Source: Actinomycetota bacterium (lineage in GTDB: Bacteria > Actinomycetota > Thermoleophilia > Gaiellales > Gaiellaceae). Taken from it: 12,463 bases of DNA. Under the pieces are notes generated by a model, which was not told where the DNA came from, did no database searches, and saw only the letters and a program-made list of their open reading frames with translations. Both the position numbers and the translations under genes were made by a program. Positions 7,311 to 12,463 of this stretch are shown here, one piece after another; positions within the stretch are counted from its first letter, which is position 1, and the number at the start of each line of letters is the position of its first letter. Where the stretch lies: NCBI GenBank assembly GCA_013821525.1, contig JACDGR010000062.1:1-12463 (forward strand), read 5' to 3'.

Positions 7311-7316
7311 AGCTTA
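7311..7316 (-). promoter_or_regulatory. Candidate -10 element for a leaderless livG transcript
   Basis: On the minus strand TAAGCT (TANNNT form) ends exactly seven bases before the livG ATG, and no Shine-Dalgarno lies between. In actinobacteria this spacing is typical of transcripts that begin at the start codon. No convincing -35 box is seen. The call is inferred from spacing. Confidence 0.4.
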
Positions 7317-7340
7317 AGGGGCCAGGGAGGCGGCCGTGGC

Positions 7341-7466
7341 AGACATGGCGCGAAGAGCAATGTCCCGGGGACAGACCCCGGGACATGGCAGGAAAAGACA
7401 TGTTCCGGGGACAGACCCCAGGTCATGTCCGGAAACACCACGTCCCGGGGACAGACCCCGGGACAT
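7341..7466. repeat. Array of three palindromic units at exact 40-bp period (REP-like)
   Basis: Three units start at 7360, 7400 and 7440. Each is 27 bp: an 11-bp arm, a 5-bp loop (ACAGA) and a second 11-bp arm. Unit 1 (7360-7386) is a perfect inverted repeat, with arms ATGTCCCGGGG and CCCCGGGACAT. Unit 3 (7440-7466) has one mismatch. Unit 2 (7400-7426) is more diverged (arms ATGTTCCGGGG and CCCCAGGTCAT). The 13-bp stretches before each unit (7347-7359, 7387-7399, 7427-7439) also resemble one another, so the whole 40-bp block is a diverged tandem repeat; AGACAT at 7341-7346 may be the end of a fourth copy. The array fills the gap between the YyaL-like gene and livG. Any unit could fold in RNA and stop or slow transcription: on the minus strand unit 2 is followed by TCTTTTC, and on the plus strand unit 3 is followed by five T. 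It resembles REP elements mobilised by RAYT transposases, but no such gene is in the window. Confidence 0.85.
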
Positions 7467-7475
7467 GTCGGTTTT

Positions 7476-9341
7476 TCACCCGGCGAAGGCGGAGGGGTCT
7501 GTTTCCGGCAGCTCGCAGGTGAAGTTGCGGCAGACGTAGACGGCGGCCTTGCCGTCGACGCGGCTCCGGCCCGCGAGCAGGGGCACGTCCTCGGCCGGGC
7601 CGAAGGCGACTACGTCGGTCGGCGCTGCGGCGGCGAGGGCGGCGCGCGCGACGGGAGCCGTAGGGCTCCCGAGAATCGCGAGCTCGCGGTGAGGCGCGAG
7701 GTGCTGGTCGAGGGCGACGAGCACCCACCCGAACGCGGACGGGGCCTGGACGAGCGCGTCGCGCACGAGCAGCAGCACCGAGACCGCCCTCTGCTCCAGG
7801 GCGTCCTCGCCCCAGATCCGCGCCAGGCGCAGCAGCACATAGGCGAGCATCGCGTTGCCGCTCGGAGTCGGATGGTCGTCGAGCTCCTTCTTGCGGGCGA
7901 CGAGCTGCTCGCCGTCGACCGGCGCCTGGAAGAACCCGCCGCCCTCCTCGTCCGCGAAGAGGTCGACCGCGAGCAGCGCCAGGCGATGCGCTTCGCGCAG
8001 CCACCGGGCATCGCCCGTGGCGACATGCAGCTCGAGCAGCCCGTACGCCACGTCGGCGTAGTCCTCGAGATACCCCGTGCCCTTGGCGACACCCTCTCGC
8101 CACGTTCGGTGCAACCGACCGTCAGGGCACGAGAGCGGCCCGAGCAGGAACTCGCCGAGCGCGACCGCTCGCTCGACGCGGCCGCCTTGGGCGAGCGCAG
8201 CCAGCAGGAGCCCGTTCCACGAGGCGACCGCCTTGTCGTCACGCGCAGGCTTCGGCCGCTGCTCGCGCACCTCGAAGAGCCGAGAGCGTGTCGCCTCGTC
8301 GAGCGCCCCGCGCAGGACCGAGCGCCCAGCCTCGAACGGCTGCAGGAGCTCCTCCGGCGCGCCCTCGCCCGGCGCCCAGCTGAAGGTCAGCCCCTCGACG
8401 CCGTCGGTGTCGGCGTCCTGTGCCGAGGCAAACCCGCCGCCCGCGAGCGCGAGCTCGCGCTCGACGTAGTCGAGCGTGGCGTCGGCAACGCGGCGGTAGC
8501 GCGCCTCGCCGAAGCGGCGCGCGGCGTGCAGGTAGACACCCGCGAGCAGGGCGTTGTCGTAGAGCATCTTCTCGAAGTGCGGCACGAGCCAGCGCTCGTC
8601 GACCGAGTACCGGTGGAAGCCGCCGCCGACGAGGTCGTACATGCCGCCGGCGGCCATCCCGTCGAGCGTGCGGCGCGTCATTTCCTCCTCCCCGCGCCGC
8701 AGCAGAAACTCGAGCACTGGCGCCGGCGGGAACTTCGGTGCCCTTCCCCAGCCGCCCCACTGCGGGTCGAAACCCGCGCGCAATCCGGCGACCGCCTCGT
8801 CGAGGAGCGAGGCGTGTAGCGGCCCGTCCGACACCCGCAGCCGCGCCCCCGACCGGATGTGCTCCGTCAGATTCGCGGAGGTCCGCTCGACGTCGGCGCG
8901 CTGGTCGCGCCACGCCTCTGCGACTCCGAGCAGCACCTGCTTGAACGACGGCAGCGAGTGCCGCGGCTCGGGCGGGTAATAGGTGCCGCCGAAGAACGGT
9001 TCGCCGCCAGGCGTCAGGAAGACGCTCATCGGCCAGCCACCGCTGCCCGTGAGCGCCACAACGGCGTCCATGTAGATCGAGTCGAGGTCGGGGCGCTCCT
9101 CGCGGTCGACCTTGATGCTCACGAACTCGTCATTCAGGACACGCGCGGTCAACGGATCCTCGAACGACTCACGTTCCATCACATGGCACCAGTGGCACGC
9201 GGAGTAGCCGATCGAGAGGAAGATCGGCTTGTCCTCGTCGCGCGCCCGGGCGAGCGCTTCCGCGCCCCAGGGATGCCAGTCGACCGGGTTCGCTGCGTGC
9301 TGCAGCAGATAGGGCGAGGTCTCCTCGGCGAGGCGGTTCAT
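7476..9341 (-). CDS. DUF255 thioredoxin-domain protein (YyaL / SSP411 family)
   Basis: This 621-residue protein begins with the family's signature N-terminus NRLAEETSPYLLQHAANPVDW, which fixes the ATG start at 9341. A thioredoxin-like DUF255 domain (about 1-160) contains SACHWCHVM with a CxxC pair at Cys49 and Cys52, then VDREERPDLD (78-87) and GGWPMSVFLTP (101-111). The remainder resembles an alpha/alpha-barrel, six-hairpin glycosidase-like region, with GGFHRYSVDERWLVPHFEKMLYD as a conserved block and a C-terminus AVYVCRNFTC..LPETDP. The family is widespread from bacteria to human SPATA20, but its biochemical role is not established, so no reaction is claimed. There is no signal peptide. The protein is somewhat shorter than the roughly 650-700 residues I recall for relatives, without an obvious missing block. 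No Shine-Dalgarno is seen. The gene diverges from the MaoC-like gene across only 20 bp and is followed by the palindromic array 10 bp after its stop. Confidence 0.92.
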   Translation of the reverse strand: MNRLAEETSPYLLQHAANPVDWHPWGAEALARARDEDKPIFLSIGYSACHWCHVMERESFEDPLTARVLNDEFVSIKVDREERPDLDSIYMDAVVALTGSGGWPMSVFLTPGGEPFFGGTYYPPEPRHSLPSFKQVLLGVAEAWRDQRADVERTSANLTEHIRSGARLRVSDGPLHASLLDEAVAGLRAGFDPQWGGWGRAPKFPPAPVLEFLLRRGEEEMTRRTLDGMAAGGMYDLVGGGFHRYSVDERWLVPHFEKMLYDNALLAGVYLHAARRFGEARYRRVADATLDYVERELALAGGGFASAQDADTDGVEGLTFSWAPGEGAPEELLQPFEAGRSVLRGALDEATRSRLFEVREQRPKPARDDKAVASWNGLLLAALAQGGRVERAVALGEFLLGPLSCPDGRLHRTWREGVAKGTGYLEDYADVAYGLLELHVATGDARWLREAHRLALLAVDLFADEEGGGFFQAPVDGEQLVARKKELDDHPTPSGNAMLAYVLLRLARIWGEDALEQRAVSVLLLVRDALVQAPSAFGWVLVALDQHLAPHRELAILGSPTAPVARAALAAAAPTDVVAFGPAEDVPLLAGRSRVDGKAAVYVCRNFTCELPETDPSAFAG

Positions 9342-9361
9342 GGTGGGATGATGCTCGTCCG
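9342..9361. promoter_or_regulatory. 20-bp divergent intergenic gap
   Basis: The ATG codons of the YyaL-like gene (minus) and the MaoC-like gene (plus) are separated by only 20 bp. No clear Shine-Dalgarno precedes either start, and the gap cannot hold two complete promoters, so at least one must lie within the neighbouring coding sequence. I see no convincing -10/-35 pair. Confidence 0.35.
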
Positions 9362-9847
9362 ATGCGCCTCTACGAGCAGTTCACCGTCGGAGACGTCTAC
9401 CGCTCCGCGGTCGGCCGCACCGTCACGGAGACGGACAACCTCGTCTTCACGATGCTGACGTTGAACACGAACGAGCTGCACTTCAACGTCGAGGCGGCGC
9501 GCCAGACGGAGTGGCAGCAGCCCCTCGTCAACTCCCTCTTCACACTGGCGCTCGTCCACGGCCTCTCGGTGCCGGATACGACGCAGTCGAACGGCGTCAA
9601 TCTCGGCTGGACGGACGTCCGGCTCCCACATCCCGTCTTCGTCGGTGACACGATCTGGGCCGAGACGGAGGTGACCGAGGTGCGCGAGTCGGGCTCGCGC
9701 CCAGCTCACGGCATCGTCTCGGTGCGGACGCGCGGCATCAACCAGCGGCAGGAGGTCGTGTGCGAGTTCGCCCGCGCGTTCCTCGTCGCGAAGGACGCGA
9801 CTGCGAGCAGCAGCTTCCCCGGCACGACGGAGCCCTGGGGGGTCTGA
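9362..9847 (+). CDS. MaoC-like dehydratase (hot-dog fold CoA-ester hydratase)
   Basis: This 161-residue single-domain protein contains RTVTETDNLVFTMLTLNTNELHFN (residues 19-42), then PLVNSLFTLALVHGLSV (54-70), NLGWTDVRLPHPVFVGDTI (80-98) and GIVSVRTRGINQRQEVVCEF (117-136). This is the pattern of MaoC-like dehydratases acting on CoA esters, close to mesaconyl-CoA-hydratase-like proteins. In the hydratase motif His40 is present, and the position usually held by Asp is Asn35; I recall the same replacement in many proteins of this subfamily, so activity is not excluded. It should reversibly hydrate an enoyl-CoA or a related thioester in the cytoplasm; the substrate is unknown. It is the only complete plus-strand gene, convergent with the HMG-CoA-lyase-like gene. 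The ATG at 9362 is the only plausible start; upstream ATGs are out of frame. Confidence 0.9.
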   Translation: MRLYEQFTVGDVYRSAVGRTVTETDNLVFTMLTLNTNELHFNVEAARQTEWQQPLVNSLFTLALVHGLSVPDTTQSNGVNLGWTDVRLPHPVFVGDTIWAETEVTEVRESGSRPAHGIVSVRTRGINQRQEVVCEFARAFLVAKDATASSSFPGTTEPWGV

Positions 9848-10000
9848 CCGGACGTACGCGCGTCTGAAGCCGTGGCCGGCCAGATCCTCGTCTGAGTGCA
9901 CCCACAGCAGCTCCGCGCCTGCAGCGCGCGCAGCAACCTCGTCGCCAGCCTCGAACGACTCGACTTCGACCACGCGCCTCCCGTCAGTGGTGAGCTGCAC
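9848..10000 (-). other. Gap with an open minus-strand frame: possible small gene or gene remnant
   Basis: Between the convergent MaoC-like and lyase genes (162 bp), the minus strand is open from a GTG at 10000. The first 50 or so residues (QLTTDGRRVVEVESFEAG... to ...HGFRRAYVRSD) have a balanced composition and GC-rich third positions, unlike the Arg-rich shadows elsewhere. The frame then runs on antisense through the MaoC-like gene to a stop at 9338, where it looks like a shadow. It could be the start of a degraded gene, a short peptide gene whose end is shifted (a run of six C lies at the boundary), or chance. I do not recognise a family, and there is no Shine-Dalgarno. No terminator hairpin with a T-run is seen here. 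Confidence 0.3.
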
Positions 10001-10009
10001 GCGGAGAAG

Positions 10010-10882
10010 TTACGCGGGCCAGCGCGCGGCGCGACTGAGCAAGCCCTCGAGCCGCCGGCCGAGCAACTCCTCGAGCCACTGCGACACGGCGACGAGCGCG
10101 TCGAGGTCGACGCCGGTCTCGACGCCGTCCCTTTCGAGCTGCCAGACGAGATCCTCGGTGGCGATATTGCCGGTCGCATTCGGCGAGAACGGGCACCCGC
10201 CGAGCCCACCCACCGAAGCGTCGAGCACCATCGCCCCACCGTCGAGCGCCGCCCAGGCAGAGGCATAGCCGGTGTTACGGGTGTTGTGCAAATGCGCGCC
10301 GACGGGCTTACCGAGAATCGACACGCGCTCGAGGAGCCGACGGACGCGGCGCGGCGTCGCAACGCCGATCGTGTCGGCGAGCACGAGCTCGTCCGCCCCG
10401 TCGAGCTGCTCGCAGAGCGCGGCCACGGCGCCGGGGTCGACCTCACCCTCGAAAGGGCAACCCCACGCGCACGAAACGGTCACCGTCACCGAAGTTTGTG
10501 TGGAGTCCACACAAGCGATCACGGCGCGCACCCGGTCAACCGCCTCTGCGAGTGAAGCGTTGCCGTTTCGGCGGTTGAACTCCTCTGTCGCTGCGAAGGT
10601 GCAGTTGACGCGATCGAGGCTCGTCTGCGCGAAGCGCTCCCGCCCACGCTCGTTCAGGACGAGCCCCGAGAGCTCCGCGCCACCAGGGTCAGCGGCCGCG
10701 ACCACCTCCTCGGCGCCGGCCATCTGCGGCACGCGATCGTCGCGCACGAACGAGACCGCCTCGACGCGCGAGAGCCCCGCCGCCGCCAGCTTCGTCACCA
10801 GCTGCGCCCGGACCGCAGGCGCCAGCACGTCGGGCTCGTTCTGGAGGCCGTCACGCGGCCCCACGTCGCAGATCGTGATCAC
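10010..10882 (-). CDS. Hydroxymethylglutaryl-CoA lyase-type aldolase (HMGL/DRE-TIM family)
   Basis: This 290-residue TIM-barrel enzyme starts ITICDVGPRDGLQNE, where Arg10 and Asp11 correspond to the catalytic Arg and metal-ligand Asp of HMG-CoA lyase. Further family blocks are VEAVSFVRDDRVPQMAGAEEV (40-60), SCAWGCPFEGEV (137-148), the metal-binding HLHNT at 197-201, and GGLGGCPFSPNATGNIATED (225-244), which holds the mobile-loop Cys230 and a metal-ligand Asn. HMG-CoA lyase cleaves HMG-CoA to acetyl-CoA and acetoacetate in leucine breakdown. Bacterial relatives act on other 3-hydroxy-3-methyl acyl-CoAs, so the exact substrate is open. The start is GTG at 10882, overlapping the stop of the EamA gene by 4 nt (GTGA), so the two are translationally coupled. 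The gene converges with the MaoC-like gene. Confidence 0.92.
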   Translation of the reverse strand: MITICDVGPRDGLQNEPDVLAPAVRAQLVTKLAAAGLSRVEAVSFVRDDRVPQMAGAEEVVAAADPGGAELSGLVLNERGRERFAQTSLDRVNCTFAATEEFNRRNGNASLAEAVDRVRAVIACVDSTQTSVTVTVSCAWGCPFEGEVDPGAVAALCEQLDGADELVLADTIGVATPRRVRRLLERVSILGKPVGAHLHNTRNTGYASAWAALDGGAMVLDASVGGLGGCPFSPNATGNIATEDLVWQLERDGVETGVDLDALVAVSQWLEELLGRRLEGLLSRAARWPA

Positions 10883-11802
10883 GCCGGGGCCGGTGCGGGA
10901 ACGACCTCAAACGTGGCGGCGGGACGGGCGGGGAGCAAGACGACGACGAGGCTCGTGAGGCCGACGCCGACCCACTGCCAGCCCGTCAGTGTCTGACCGA
11001 ACTTGAAGTACCCGACGAGAATGGCACTGACCGGGAACGCGAGCTCTGCGAGCGACGCCGCGACGGCAGGCGTGCGCTTGAGACCGTAGTAGTAGAGCGA
11101 GAGCGCAACGAGCCCGGTGACGAGCGCGAGGATTGCGATCCACACGGTGTCGTGCGCCGAGGCGAACGTCGGCGTGCCGAGCACGAGCAGCGCGATCGCA
11201 CTCGCCGGCAGCCCGAAGATAAAGCGCAGCGTCGTCACGTGCTCGAAGCGGAGCATCCGCGCGAGATAGCGGCCGAGCACTGTGCCGAGCGCCCAGAGTA
11301 TGGCGGCGCCTATCGCATACAGCGAGGGCTTCAGCCCGTGCACGGTCGGGTGCAGCGGGCTCTGCACGCCGATCAGCCACGCGCCGAGGAGCGCCGGGAC
11401 GATGTAGAGCACGAACCGTGGACGCGGCCGCTCACCGAGCACGAAGCGCGCAGCGATCACCGCAACGACCGGCTGAATCTTCTGCAGCACCACGGGCGTC
11501 ACGTAGTCGGTTCCCTCGACGAACGCCTGGGTGAAGAGGATCGTCGCAAGCGCCGAGGAGCCCGCGCCGATCACGACTGCCGCGAGGACGTAGCGCCAAC
11601 CGAGCCGGAGGACCGCGGTCAGCGCGCCGAGCGCGAACGGCAGCGTGCAGAGGACCAGCACCAGGTGCTCCCCGAACACGATCGTCGCGACGTCGGTCGA
11701 GCGCGCGAGCGGTTGACGGATCCAGGCGTCCAAGCCCCACAGCGCCGCGGCGATCGCGACCAGGACCACACCGGTGGAGCGCGAGCGCAGCAGGACGTTC
11801 AT
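10879..11802 (-). CDS. EamA/DMT-family transporter
   Basis: This 307-residue membrane protein has about ten hydrophobic segments arranged as two EamA repeats (roughly 12-145 and 160-291). Repeat 1 has AALWGLDAWIRQPLA near its start and ARFVLGERPRPRFVLYIVPALLG at its end; repeat 2 ends in YFKFGQTLTGWQWVGVGLTS, the equivalent position. The family includes exporters of amino acids, metabolites and nucleotide sugars; the solute cannot be read from sequence. The C-terminus is a short Ala/Pro tail. The ATG at 11802 has no Shine-Dalgarno, and a TACGCT hexamer lies six bases upstream, consistent with a leaderless mRNA. The stop overlaps the lyase start, so the transporter and lyase are co-expressed, and the solute may relate to that reaction (inference). 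An intergenic gap of 46 bp separates it from the permease gene. Confidence 0.9.
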   Translation of the reverse strand: MNVLLRSRSTGVVLVAIAAALWGLDAWIRQPLARSTDVATIVFGEHLVLVLCTLPFALGALTAVLRLGWRYVLAAVVIGAGSSALATILFTQAFVEGTDYVTPVVLQKIQPVVAVIAARFVLGERPRPRFVLYIVPALLGAWLIGVQSPLHPTVHGLKPSLYAIGAAILWALGTVLGRYLARMLRFEHVTTLRFIFGLPASAIALLVLGTPTFASAHDTVWIAILALVTGLVALSLYYYGLKRTPAVAASLAELAFPVSAILVGYFKFGQTLTGWQWVGVGLTSLVVVLLPARPAATFEVVPAPAPA

Positions 11803-11808
11803 CGACGC

Positions 11809-11814
11809 AGCGTA
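11809..11814 (-). promoter_or_regulatory. Candidate -10 element for a leaderless EamA-gene transcript
   Basis: On the minus strand TACGCT (TANNNT form) ends six bases before the ATG at 11802, and no Shine-Dalgarno is present. The arrangement parallels the one upstream of livG. No -35 box is evident. Confidence 0.35.
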
Positions 11815-11848
11815 TCGACGCGGTCAGACCCGAGGCTGTGCGGCGAGA

Positions 11849-12463
11849 TCAGACCAGCGGAACCGACGCCGCGGGTTCCGGCACGTCGCCCTCGTGCGAG
11901 ACGATCTGCTTCCGCACATCGCTCCCGAGCGCATACCCGACGAGTCCGAAGGCAACGATGATCGCGAGCGTCACGAGCGTGTACAGCTCAAAGCGCCCAC
12001 GACCCACGCCCCAGTTGTCCTTGAAGTCGTAGCCGACGCCGAGCACACGCTCGAGCGTGCCCGGGAAGATTGCAACGTATGACCCGAGGACGACCCATGC
12101 CGTGATCAACAACGACCCGATCCACATGCCATAACGGCCCGGCACACGGTACGGCCGTTCGACCTCGGGATGCGTGAAACGAAGTTTCAGCGCTGCCGGG
12201 AAGATCCAGACGTACGAGATCAGCGTCGTCGAGATGGCGATGTCGAGGACGACCTGGAACGCGCTGTCCTCGCCGTTGTTGAAGAACGCCACCGCGGAGA
12301 TGCAGAAGATCGACGCGACGATGCCCGACATGACGTTGACGCGGATCGGCGTGCCGAACTTGCGGTTGAAGACGCCGAACCACGGGATGAACGAGCCGTC
12401 GTACGCTGCGACCGCCTGGATCCGGTCCGAGCCGATCATCCACACGGCACCCGATGTCACGAG
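11849..12463 (-). CDS. APC-family amino-acid permease, C-terminal part (cut by window end)
   Basis: The last 204 residues of a membrane transporter are present; the frame is open through the window edge, so the start lies outside. SGAVWMIGSDRIQAVAAYDGS followed by RKFGTPIRVNVMSGIVASIF resembles the segment around TM8-TM9 of amino acid-polyamine-organocation (APC) permeases, where a conserved Arg/Ala-rich loop precedes GTP(x)RA/V. Four or five further hydrophobic segments follow, with LRFTHPEVERPYRVPG as the typical cytoplasmic loop (F/Y-RVP-G) late in the protein. The C-terminal tail is short and acidic. It should be a secondary amino-acid importer or exchanger of the cytoplasmic membrane; the substrate is unknown. 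It is followed by a 46-bp gap and the EamA gene in the same direction. Confidence 0.88.
   Translation of the reverse strand, partial: LVTSGAVWMIGSDRIQAVAAYDGSFIPWFGVFNRKFGTPIRVNVMSGIVASIFCISAVAFFNNGEDSAFQVVLDIAISTTLISYVWIFPAALKLRFTHPEVERPYRVPGRYGMWIGSLLITAWVVLGSYVAIFPGTLERVLGVGYDFKDNWGVGRGRFELYTLVTLAIIVAFGLVGYALGSDVRKQIVSHEGDVPEPAASVPLV

Noticed and set aside
7304..7441. N-terminal extension of livG through the palindromic array
   Set aside because: The frame is open only by chance. The translation is Pro-rich repeat sequence, and the canonical LivG N-terminus starts at 7303.
7347..7466. CRISPR-like array at the palindromic repeats
   Set aside because: The intervening stretches are only 13 bp and resemble each other, there are just three units with diverged arms, and no cas gene is present.
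7494..7508. GGGGTCTGTTTCCGG inside the 3' end of the YyaL-like gene, resembling half a palindromic unit
   Set aside because: It encodes the PETDP block that is conserved in this protein family, is off the 40-bp period and lacks the second arm, so resemblance is probably chance.
5948..7522. Long plus-strand open frame (over 500 codons) antisense to livG and the phosphatase gene
   Set aside because: It is Arg/Ala/His-rich, matches no family, and runs opposite two well-supported genes; high GC produces such shadows. The same applies to the long plus-strand frames at 3400-4377 and 7425-8819.
9338..9847. Minus-strand frame continuing antisense through the MaoC-like gene
   Set aside because: The MaoC-like protein on the plus strand is strongly supported. 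The antisense part has shadow-like composition; only the 9848-10000 portion was kept, as a low-confidence item.

Overview
The window is very GC-rich, with GC-biased third codon positions, GTG and TTG starts, and short or overlapping gene junctions. Gene families and start-site architecture fit a high-GC actinobacterium, possibly a Thermoleophilia-like soil or metagenomic lineage. That placement comes from recalled family resemblance and is not proven. No rRNA, tRNA or CRISPR was found. Almost all genes lie on the minus strand, so the layout below is easiest to read from high to low coordinates.

12463-11849: C-terminal part of an APC-type amino-acid permease, cut by the window edge. 11802-10010: an EamA/DMT-type transporter coupled by a 4-nt GTGA overlap to an HMG-CoA-lyase-type aldolase. 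9362-9847 (+): a MaoC-like hot-dog dehydratase, the only complete plus-strand gene, convergent with the lyase. Only 20 bp separate it from the divergent gene 9341-7476, a DUF255/YyaL thioredoxin-domain protein. 7466-7341: an array of three palindromic units at an exact 40-bp period, lying between that gene and the next operon.

7303-2060: a complete branched-chain amino-acid-type (HAAT/Liv) ABC transporter in the order livG, tyrosine-phosphatase-like gene, livF, livH, livM, substrate-binding protein. Every junction overlaps by 1, 4 or 14 nt. Two features are unusual: a HC(x)5R phosphatase sits inside the operon between the two ATPases, and the binding protein comes last and has no lipobox. 2004-105: a peptidoglycan pair, consisting of a secreted lytic transglycosylase (two PG-binding domains, LysM, SLT) and a secreted polysaccharide deacetylase (NodB), 13 nt apart. 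They may be read through from the liv operon.

1-108 (+): the 3' end of an IS481-family insertion sequence. Its right end appears to be at base 103, followed by a CTAG-containing target. That target supplies the stop codon of the transposase and, on the other strand, the stop codon of the deacetylase.

Functionally, amino-acid uptake (Liv system, APC permease) lies close to a lyase of the type that ends leucine catabolism and to a CoA-ester hydratase. A shared metabolic theme is plausible but inferred. The items most worth following up are the phosphatase inside the liv operon, the 40-bp palindromic array, the CTAG-dependent stop codons at the IS junction, and two likely leaderless starts (livG and the EamA gene).
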